Below, one piece after another: positions 45,952-54,527 of a DNA stretch of 64,000 nucleotides (positions are counted from its first letter, which is position 1; each line of letters starts with the position of its first letter). Origin of the DNA: Bubalus kerabau. Its lineage: Eukaryota; Chordata; Mammalia; Artiodactyla; Bovidae. The position numbers and the translations under genes are program-made. The stretch spans positions 41,247,501-41,311,500 of the forward strand of contig NC_073639.1 of assembly GCF_029407905.1 (NCBI RefSeq), given 5' to 3'. The notes under the pieces were generated by a model. The model made no database searches. It saw only the letters and a list, made by a program, of their open reading frames with translations, and was not told the DNA's origin.

Positions 45952-46135
45952 TGTTGTTACTAGCTCAGTCATGTCTGACTCTTTGCAACCCTTGGGACTT
46001 TCCAGGCAAGAATACTAGAGTGGGTTGCTAGTTCATTCTCCAAGAATACTAGAGTGGGTTGCTAGTTCATTCTCCAAGGGATCTTCCTGACCCAGGGATT
46101 GAACCTGTGCCTCCAGTGTCTCCTGCATTGGCAAG
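45952..46135 (-). mobile_element. Bov-tA SINE with internal tandem duplication
   Basis: Antisense Bov-tA (tagctcagtcatgtctgact, ctttccaggcaagaatact, gggatcttcctgacccaggg). A 34-bp unit starting caagaatactagagtgggtt is repeated exactly in tandem at 46007-46040 and 46041-46074. Part of the body between ccttgggac and tttccagg is missing. Confidence 0.88.
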
Positions 46136-46172
46136 TGGATTCTTGCCAATGGTGGCTGGTGGCTCAGATGGT
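46126..46172. repeat. Fold-back junction between opposite SINE heads
   Basis: cattggcaag (46126-46135) and cttgccaatg (46142-46151) form a perfect 10-bp stem with a 6-base loop. After it, the Bov-tA head appears in the opposite sense (gtggctcagatggtaaagaa). Confidence 0.75.
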
Positions 46173-46211
46173 AAAGAATAATAAGTACTGCTTAATAATG
46201 TAATGCTAACA

Positions 46212-46800
46212 TCTATTTTGGGGGGCTCCAAAATCACTGCAGATGGTGACTGCAGCCATGAAATTAAAAGACACTTGCTCTTTGGAAGAAAAGTTATGAA
46301 CAACCTAGATGGCATATTGAAAAAGAGAGACATTACTTTGCCAACAAAGGTCTGTCTAGTCAAAGCTTTGGTTTTTCCTGTAGTCATGTATGGATGTGAG
46401 AGTTGGACTATAAAGAAAGCTGAACAGCAAAGAATTAATGCTTTTTCACTGTGGTGTTGGAGGAGACTCTTGAGAGTCTCTTGGACAGCAAGGAGATCCA
46501 AACAGTTCATCCTAAAGGAAATCAGTCCTGAATATTCATTGTAAGGACTGATGCTGAAGCTGAAACTCCAATACTTTGACCACCTGATGTGAAGAACTGA
46601 CTCATTTGAAAAGACCCTGATGCTGGGAATGATTGAAGGCAGGAGGAGAAGGGGACGACAGAGGATGAGACGGTTGGATGGCATCACCAACTCAATGGAC
46701 ATGAGTTTGAATAAGCTCTGAGAGTTGGCGATGGACAGGGAAGCCTTGCGTACTGCAATCCATAGGGTCACAAAGAATCGGACACTGAACTAAACTGAAC
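46212..46800 (+). mobile_element. BovB 3' end
   Basis: Sense BovB from post-RT sequence (tttggggggctccaaaatca) through ggacagcaaggagatccaaa to the tail (cggacactgaactaaactga a). The open piece 46203-46544 reads GGSKITADGDCSHEIKRHL and onwards, ending at a stop. Confidence 0.93.
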
Positions 46801-46828
46801 GTCTAATGAATACATATGCATGTACACA

Positions 46829-46830
<2 letters not shown>

Positions 46831-46880
<50 letters not shown>
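46831..46880. repeat. (TA)n microsatellite
   Basis: About 24 uninterrupted TA units directly before a Bov-tA head. Likely length-polymorphic. Confidence 0.95.
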
Positions 46881-46881
<1 letters not shown>

Positions 46882-46882
<1 letters not shown>

Positions 46883-47090
46883 GGCTTCCCTGGTAGCTCA
46901 GATGGTAAAGAATCTGCCTACAATGCAGGAGACCTAGGTTCAATTCCTGGGTCAGGAAGATCCCCTGGAGAAGGAAATGGCAACCCACTCCAGTATTCTT
47001 GCTTGGGAAGTCCCATGGACAGAGGAATCTGGCAGGCTACAGTCCTTGGGTTGCAAAGCTTCAGACATGACTGAGCGACTAACATTTTTA
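46882..47090 (+). mobile_element. Bov-tA SINE
   Basis: ggcttccctggtagctcaga head, caattcctgggtcaggaaga, ggagaaggaaatggcaaccc and tail acatgactgagcgactaaca. Full length and little diverged, ending in tttcactttcac. Confidence 0.95.
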
Positions 47091-47093
47091 CTT

Positions 47094-48114
47094 TTCACTT
47101 TCACACATATATATCCAAAAATCACTTCTTTGATATTTTTTAACAATTAGTAGTACTTTTTAAAACCAACTACAGACTCAAATTTAATAAAGAAAAATAA
47201 TATAGAAAACATTCTCAATTCATTGGAAATAAATTGAGAAATAAAATTTTCAAATAAATCAGCTATAAATATGTAAATAAGAAAATTAGTAAACATATAC
47301 AAGTATTCAAAACAGGACTTTAAAAAAGGAATCAAATTGAAAGGTATAGAATCTATGGATTCTATTAGATGAAAATGAAGCAACATAATTCAAAAATAAT
47401 GAAGCTCTGACATTTGCTAGAAAAAAAGAAATTTTCAAAGAAAGCCCCTCCCACTCTAATAAAGAGAAAAAGTTGGAAAATTGTCAAAATCAAAATTTTG
47501 CCTGAGCATAGTGTAGAGCTAGGTTTGCAAGTTCAACAGGTAAACTCATTTCTAATGAGGAACAAGGAATTATTTAACCCTGGTAGTCTACATAAAAGCA
47601 GGCAATAGTAAATCAGCAAAAAGTTTAACAACTTTTTAAAGGCTCGTAGGGGCTACCTTATGAGTTTGGAATGGCTGGGGCTAGGGGCACAAGTGCAGGA
47701 GGAGTTCATACACTCTATCGTTTCAGATGGCATATAAGGTCAGAGGCAGGCAGGAGACTGGAGGCAGCTTCCCTGGAGGTGCTGTGAGTCAGGTGACCAG
47801 CTGCTGTGGGGAGCTATCCTTGTGCCCTTGCTGAGACTCTTCACACCTAGGAAGCCAAATATTAAGCCCCTAAAGGAAGGGGCAGCCATCTTTCTCACCC
47901 CCAGGAACAGGCAATAACTCATTGTTTCCAAGAGTGAAAGCAGACCCTCTGACTCTGATGTAGGGTAGCAAGCACTCAGTGTCTCAAGACACAGGCAGAA
48001 AGAATGCTCTGGTGCTGGGGGAGAGGCCAGAAACCTGGTAAACCTGGTCATGAGACCATGTAAAGAGCTGAATTCTACTTACAGGGGCATTGTAGGAAGT
48101 TTTATCTTTTCTTT
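47094..48114. other. Unassigned AT-rich DNA then a GC-richer block
   Basis: 47094-47640 is AT-rich without a recognised family. 47640-48100 is clearly GC-richer and holds a 103-codon minus-strand open frame (47740-48051) with no domain I know. It may be part of an unrecognised retroposon or LTR. Confidence 0.35.
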
Positions 48115-48415
48115 TCTTTCTCTTTTTTTTTTTTTTTTTTTTTTTTACTAAACTCTCATTTTTCTGATAGTAGTTAACTCTCATATGTCTCCAGCTGCCT
48201 TCTTAATACATTTGCATATATTTTCCACCCTTTTATTTTATATTTGTATCTTTCAATTTGAAATATGTTTCCTTTTAACAATGTGTATCTGGATCTTTTC
48301 CCTTCCTGTCTGAATACATCTACACTATGATTGGATTATTTGATCCATTCACATTGAATTTATTATTATTATCCTTAGAATTACATCTTCCTCTTATTTA
48401 TTTATTTTTAAATAG
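48115..48415. mobile_element. Poly-T tract and likely old L1 fragment
   Basis: A T-run at 48121-48146 is followed by sequence resembling old L1 (attggattatttgatccatt cacattgaat). Orientation and family are uncertain. Confidence 0.45.
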
Positions 48416-48418
48416 GTC

Positions 48419-49053
48419 TCAGTTCAGTTCAGTTCAGTCACTCAGTCGTGTCCAACTCTCTGCAACCCCATGAACCACAGCACGCCAGGTCTCCCTGTCC
48501 ATCACCAACTCCCAGAGTCCACCCAAACCCATGTCCATCAAGTTGGTGATGCAATCCAACCATCTCATCCTCTGCTGTCCCCTTCTCCTCTTGCTCCCAG
48601 TCCTTCCCAGCATCAGGGTCTTTTCAAATGAGTCAGCTCTTTGTATCAGGTGGCCAAAGTATTGGGGTTTCACCTTCAACATCAGTCCTTCCAGTGAACA
48701 CCCAGGACTGATCTCCTTTAGGATGGACTGGTTGGATCACCTTGCAGTCTAAGGGACTCTCAAGAGTCTTCTCCAACACCACAGTTCAAAAGCATCAATT
48801 CTTTGGCACTTACCTTTCTTTATAATCCAACTCTCACATCCATACATGACCACTGGAAAAACTATAGCCTTGACTAGACGGACCTTTGTTGGGAAAGTAA
48901 TGTTTCTGTTTTTTAAAATGCTGTCTAGGTTGGTCATAACTTTCCTTCCAAGGAGTAAGCGTCTTTTAATTTTATGGCTGCAATCACCATCTGCAGTGAT
49001 TTTGGAGCCCAGAAAAATAAAGTCAGTCACTGTTTCCACTGTTTCCCCATGTC
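48419..49053 (-). mobile_element. BovB 3' end (ART2A-type), antisense
   Basis: (cagtt)n repeats, gtctccctgtccatcaccaa, ttggatcaccttgcagtcta and atctgcagtgattttggagc. On the minus strand, 48749-49039 reads METVTDFIFLGSKITADG through WRRLLRVP. The RT domain itself is not included. Confidence 0.94.
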
Positions 49054-49479
49054 TTTTCTATTCCCTTCTTTTACTTTACTGCTTATTTTTGAATTGGGTG
49101 ACTATTTTCTAAGGTTACATTTAAATTCCTTTCATGATCTTTTCACTGAGTGAAAAAATATTTTTGTCTTTGTTGCTTTAGGGCAAAATAATTTTTAATT
49201 AAACAATTTAATATTAATTTAATATTTTCCCTTTGTTGCTTTTGAGTCCTGTCTTAGGGTCTTTTATGATCTGGTTTTCCTTAGTGTCAGTTTTCCTGGT
49301 TATTTCTGAAAAAATTAACTGACCTGTGATTTAGCTCCTTACCCATGTGGAACTACCTGCTTCTTATTTGGTTACCTCTAAAATCTATTGTTTTAAAAGA
49401 GCCTTCAGGTTTAAGTCCCTTTAAACTTTGCTGTAGAAAAGTCAGAATTTAAGAGAACAGATCTATTGCTCTCTGTTCT

Positions 49480-49592
49480 TTTTTTTTTTTTAATTGTATT
49501 GGTTTTGCCATACATCAACATGAATCCGCCACGGGTGTACACGTGTTCCCAATCCTGAACCCCCCTCCCACCTCCCTCCCCATACCATCCCT
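49480..49592 (-). mobile_element. Ruminant L1 3' tip, antisense
   Basis: A T-run, then ggttttgccatacatcaaca, tgaatccgccacgggtgtac and aacccccctcccacctccct. This is the reverse complement of the ruminant L1 3'UTR and tail: a very short (about 110 bp) 5'-truncated insertion. Confidence 0.9.
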
Positions 49593-49884
49593 TTCCCCTA
49601 CCTTAATGATTTGCAAAATAATCTGAGTCATATATTTGAAACTGGTATTGAAAATAGTCCCTCCCTACTCTCAGAGTGACCCTCCGGCTTTGTGAGCAGG
49701 GCAGTGGGTAGGAAATGGTAGTTCTCTCTTCTTTTAGATCCTAGGATTTTCTTATATTGTCTACATTAAACTGCACGATGTAGCATATCATTAACTTTCT
49801 GATCCCGTGATCATCACATGAGCACTTCCATTCCATTAATCTCCAGTCATATCTGCTTTTCTTTTCCTTTAAAATATTATCTGT

Positions 49885-50250
49885 AGTCTTGAATCTTTAC
49901 ACTTGCTGGTCCTTTTACCTGAAGCACTTTCCCCCATTCTTACAAATTATCTCTTTACTTTCTTCACATACCTGCTTACCAGTAAGATTTTTCTGACTAC
50001 CCTATTTAAAATTTGAAATTATCTTCCAGAATATACCTATCACATTTGCTGATATTTATTGCCATAATTGAATCAATATGTAACATGCTACATAATTTAT
50101 TTTCTGTTTATTATCTATATAACCCTATCCAAAACATACATACTATGCAATCAAACAAGAACAGGAATATTTGTCTGTTTTATCTATACTGCAAACAAAA
50201 AAGGGTTTGTATGCAGTAAGCACATATTAGGCAGTAAATAAACATATGGG
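49885..50250 (+). mobile_element. L2 LINE 3' end
   Basis: Shows the L2 sequence order: cctgaagcactttcccccat, tttctgactaccctatttaa, aatttattttctgtttatta, aacaggaatatttgtctgtt and ggcagtaaataaacatatgg. Diverged, as expected of an ancient element. Confidence 0.8.
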
Positions 50251-51029
50251 AGATGATTGGATTATTATTTTAATTGGACTCAAAGTACTTTTTGGAGCAT
50301 ATGTTGAACTTTCTGATAATCTCAAATCATTATGCAAAAATGTATGCCTTGAATGTTATTAAACTGTGATAATTGAAAGTAGCATTATTCAGGCAGGTGT
50401 TTTCTATTTAATATTCTCTAACTCTCTAAAGTATTAGAGTTAATAGACATAATGAACATTTGGATAGATGATGCTTTTTTAAATATTTTCCATCTCAAAT
50501 TAAATATAAATGCTTATGTAAACAAGATGTTTGCTATGTTAAACAATGATCCCTTTCATATATAATTAAAATCCAAATTATTATGCATTATATTTATTTA
50601 GTTATAGAAGCTGTTGGTCCTTTTTATATTACCCATGACACAAAGAGCATGTTTATATGAAATAAATAAAAGATGTTGCATATATAGTATTCCAGAAAAA
50701 TATCAGTGTATTTGGGGATATTAATGTTTAAGTTTTAAAATTAACTCATCAAATAAAAAGTATACCATTTATCACTGAAAGTATCTACAACTTTATTAAA
50801 ATTTCTGTCAACAGTGTGGTAATTTATGCTTACTCCAACATCCAACATGAAATAACTTGCTTTTGATTTATCTTACTTGTATGTATTGTGCATAAAATTT
50901 TTTACCATGTTATTCAAATATATTCATTTTCTTCTTTTGTTCTTACCTCAGTTTTGAATTTTGCTGATGTCAGTTATAATTATCTGAACTGAAAACCACC
51001 ATCCAAAAAAGTTGTAATCTTTAAAGAAA
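50251..51029. other. Unassigned AT-rich intergenic DNA
   Basis: No repeat or gene recognised. Confidence 0.4.
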
Positions 51030-51126
51030 ATTATAATATAAGAAAATATTATATATATTCTTATACATAATATAAGAAAATTATACTATAATATAAAATT
51101 ATAATATAATATAATTATAATATACT
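51030..51126. repeat. AT-rich low-complexity stretch
   Basis: Repeated (ataatata) and ataagaaaatta words with local self-complementarity. No gene. Confidence 0.7.
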
Positions 51127-51298
51127 AGTTATACTTGAAATACCTAAGTGTGTTACTTAGAAATTCCATTTTTTAATTCTTTCAGAAAATGTCTAAGCTC
51201 AAGTTTTATTCTTTAAAATATTTACCCATTTAAACTTTCCTGGGATTTTTTCCCCCCATAAGAGCTATCATAATAATGATATAATTTTGACATAATAA

Positions 51299-51472
51299 TG
51301 TCAGAAAGCAACGTTGGAATAGGAGTGTTTCAAAATTGGGAAAGGAGTGTGTCAAGGCTGTATAGTGTCACCCTGTTCATTTAACTTATATGCAGAATAC
51401 ATCATGTGAAATGCTGGGTTGGATGAATCACAAGCTGGAATCAAGATGCCAGGAGAAATATCAATAATGACA
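51299..51472 (+). mobile_element. BovB internal RT fragment
   Basis: gtcagaaagcaacgttggaa, gggaaaggagtgtgtcaagg and ttaacttatatgcagaatac encode GKGVCQGCI ... NLYAEYIM, then a stop (tga at 51399-51401), then NAGLDESQAGIK. It stops before the YADD motif and is followed within ~20 bases by a BovB 5'UTR in the same orientation. Confidence 0.9.
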
Positions 51473-51489
51473 GATATGAAAACAACAAC

Positions 51490-51748
51490 TAAATGAACTG
51501 GAGGTACACAACCTTCTAGGAAAAAAAAAAAGAAAGAAACAAGAGAAAGAGAAACTCAAGTAAGATGGTAGGTGTTGCCAGAGGCATCAGAGGGCAGACA
51601 CACAAAACATAATCACAGAAAACTAGTCAATCTAATCACATGGACCAAAGCCTTGTCTAACTCAATAAAACTAAGCCATGCCATGTGGGGCCACCCAAGA
51701 AGGGCGGGTCATGGTGGAGAGGTCTGACAGAATGTGGTCCACTGGAGA
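51490..51748 (+). mobile_element. BovB 5'UTR, left part of interrupted copy
   Basis: atgaactggaggtacacaac, aagtaagatggtaggtgttg, gccacccaagaagggcgggt and the end gtggtccactggaga resemble the BovB 5'UTR as I know it. The element resumes at 54522 after the antisense insertion. Confidence 0.8.
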
Positions 51749-54521
51749 TCAGATCAGATCAGAGAAGTCGCTCAGTTGTGTCCAACTCTTTGCGACCCCA
51801 TGAATTGCAGCACACCAGGCCTCCCTGTCCCTCACCAACTCCCGGAGTTCACCCAGACTTACGTCCATTGAGTCAGTGATGCCATCCAGCCATCTCATCC
51901 TCTGTCATCCCCTTCTCTTCTTGCCCCCAATCCCTCCCAGCATCAGAGTCTTTTCCAATGAGTCAACTCTTTGCATGAGGTGGCCAAAGTATTGGAGTTT
52001 CAGCTTTAGCATCATTCTTTCCAAAGAAATCCCAGGGCTGATGTCCTTCAGAATGGACTGGTTAGATCTCCATGCAGTCCAAGGGACTCTCAAGAGTCTT
52101 CAACATCACAGTTCAAAAGCATCAATTCTTCGGCGCTCAGCTTTCTTCACCATCCAACTCTCACATCCATACATGACTACTGGAAAAACTATAGCCTTGA
52201 CTAGACGAACCTTTGTTGGCAAAGTAATGTCTCTGATTTTGAATATGCTAACTAGGTTGGTCATAACTTTCTTCCCAAGGAGTAGCATCTTAATTTCATG
52301 GCTGCAGTCACCATCTACAGTGATTTTGGAGCCCAGAAAAATAAAGTCTAACACTGTTTCCCCATCTATTTCCCATGAAGTGATGGGACTGGATGCCATG
52401 ATCTTCGTTTTCTGAATGTTGAGCTTTAAGCCAACTTTTTCATTCTCCACTTTCACTTTCATCAAGAGGATTTTGAGTTCCTCTTCACTTTCTGCCATAA
52501 GGGTGGTGTCATCTGCATATCTGAGGTTACTGATATTTCTCCTGGCAATCTTGATTCCAGCTTGTGTTTATCCAGTCCAGCGTTTCTCATGATGTACTCT
52601 GCATAGAAGTTAAATAAACAGGGTAACAATATACAGCCTTGACAAACTCCTTTTGCTATTTGGAACCAGTCTGTTGTTCCATGTTCAGTTCTAACTGTTG
52701 CTTCCTGACCTGCATACAGATTTCTCAAGAGGCAGATCAGGTGGTCTGGTATTCCCATCTCTTTCAGAATTTTCAATGGTTTATTGTGATCCACACAGTC
52801 AAAGGCTTTGGCATAGACAATAAAGCAGAAATAGATGTTTTTCTGGAACTCTCTTGTTTTTTCCATGATCCAGCGGATGTTGGCAATTTGATCTCTGGTT
52901 CCTCTGCCTTTTCTAAAACCAGCTTGAACATCAGGAAGTTCACGGTTCACATATTGCTGAAGCCCGGCTTGGAGAATTTTGAGCATTATTTTACTCGCGT
53001 GTGAGATCACTGCAATTGTGCGGTAGGTAGTTTGAGCATTCTTTGGCATTACTTTCTTTGGGATTGGAATGAAAACTGACCTTTTCCAGTCCTGTGGCCA
53101 CTGCTGAGCATTCCAAATTTGCTGGCATATTGAGTGCAGCACTTTCACAGCATCATCTTTCAGGATCTGAAATAGATCAACTGGAATTCTATCACCTCCA
53201 TTAGCTTTGTTCATAGTGATGCTTTCTAAGGCCCACTTGGCTTCACGTTCCAGAATGTCTGGCCTAGGTCAGTGATCACACCATCATGATTATCTGGGTT
53301 GTGAAGATATTTTTTGTACAGTTCTTCTTTGTATTCTTGCCACCTCTTCTTAATATCTTGTTTCTCTTAGGTCAATACCATTTCTGTCCTTTATGAAGCC
53401 CATCTTTGCATGAAATGTCCCCTTGGTATCTCTAATTTTCTTGAAGAGATCTCTAGTCTTTCCCATTCTGTTGTTTTCCTCTATTTCTTTGCATTGATTG
53501 CTGAGGAAGGCTTTCTTTTCTCTCCTTGCTATTCTTTGGAACTTTGCATTCGGATGCTTATATTTTTCCTTTTCTCCTTTGCTTTTTGCTTCTCTTCTTT
53601 TCACAGCTATTTGTAAGGCCTCCCCAGACAGCCATTTTGCTGTTTTGCATTTCTTTTCCATGGGGATGGTCTTGATCCCTGTCTCCTGTACAATGTCATG
53701 AACCTCATTCCATAGTTCATCAGGCATTCTATCTATCAGATCTAGGCCCTTAAATCTATTTCTCACTACCACTGTATAATCATAAGGCATTTGATTTAGG
53801 TCATACCTGAATGGTGTAGTGGTTTTCCCTACTTTCTTAAATTTACGTCTGAATTTGACAATAAGGGGTTCATGATCTGAGCCACAGTCAGCTCCTGGTC
53901 TTGTTTTTGCTGACTTGGCTGCAAAAATATAATCAACCTGATTTTGATTTGACCATCTGTTGATGTCCATCTCTAGAGTCTTCTCTTGTGTTGTTGGAAG
54001 ATGGTGTTTGTTATGACCAGTGCATTCTCTTGGCAAAACTCTATGAGTCTTTGCCCTGCTTCATTTTGTATTCCAAGGCCAAATTTGCCTGATACTCCAG
54101 GTGTTTCTTGACTTCCTACTTTTGCATTCCAGTCCCCTATAATGAAAAGGACATCTTTTTGGGGTGTTAGTTCTAAAAGGTCTTGTAGGTCTTCATAGAA
54201 CCTTTCAACTTCAGCTTCTTCAGCGTTACTGGTTGGGCATAGACTTGGATTACTGTGATATTGAATGGTTTGCCTTGGAAACAAACAGAGATCATTCTGT
54301 CATTTTTGAGATTGCATCCAAGTACTGCATTTTGGACTCTTTTGTTGATCATTATGGCTACTCCATTTCTTCTGAGGGATTCCTGCCCTCAGTAGTAGAT
54401 ATAATGTTCATCTGAGTTAAATTCACCCATTCCAGTCCATTTCAGTTGGCTGATTCCTAGAATGTCGACGTTCACTCTTGCCATCACTTGTTTGACCACT
54501 TCCAATTTGCCTTGATTGGAA
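51749..54521 (-). mobile_element. BovB LINE, 2.8 kb, antisense insertion
   Basis: Starts with the BovB tail in reverse (gatcagatcagagaagtcgc), extends through RT and endonuclease, and is 5'-truncated near the ORF2 start (complement of caatttgccttg). Exact 15-bp target-site duplication gtggtccactggaga at 51734-51748 and 54522-54536. The duplicated target is the 5'UTR of the sense BovB, so this copy is the younger of the two. Confidence 0.95.
52106..54480 (-). pseudogene. BovB ORF2 of the antisense copy
   Basis: Endonuclease and RT order is kept but split into frames (53973-54284, 53350-54036, 52462-53214, 52106-52498). The endonuclease has GDWNAKVGSQETPGVSG and an intact GSDHE motif. The RT shows FRKGRGTRDQIANIRWIM and FIVYAKAFDCVDHNK. 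YADD is intact at the nucleotide level (near 52510) but out of frame with the preceding piece, which ends as ISVTSDMQMTPPLWQ. It lacks the first residues of the endonuclease. Among the BovB copies here it keeps the most catalytic motifs, but it cannot make a continuous protein. Confidence 0.9.
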
Positions 54522-54527
54522 GTGGTC
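54494..54527. repeat. 13-bp perfect stem at BovB/BovB junction
   Basis: gaccacttccaat (54494-54506) and attggaagtggtc (54515-54527) are exact reverse complements with an 8-base loop. It spans the 5' end of the antisense BovB and its target duplication. Confidence 0.8.

Noticed and set aside
46882..46960. Functional tRNA genes, suggested by tRNA-like heads with B-box-like sequence in many places
   Set aside because: They are the tRNA-derived heads of Bov-tA and CHR SINEs. They continue into the SINE body and lack a complete cloverleaf.
47740..48051. The 103-codon minus-strand frame as a gene
   Set aside because: No recognisable domain, no promoter or poly(A) context, and it is flanked by repeat fragments. 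Kept only as an unassigned block.
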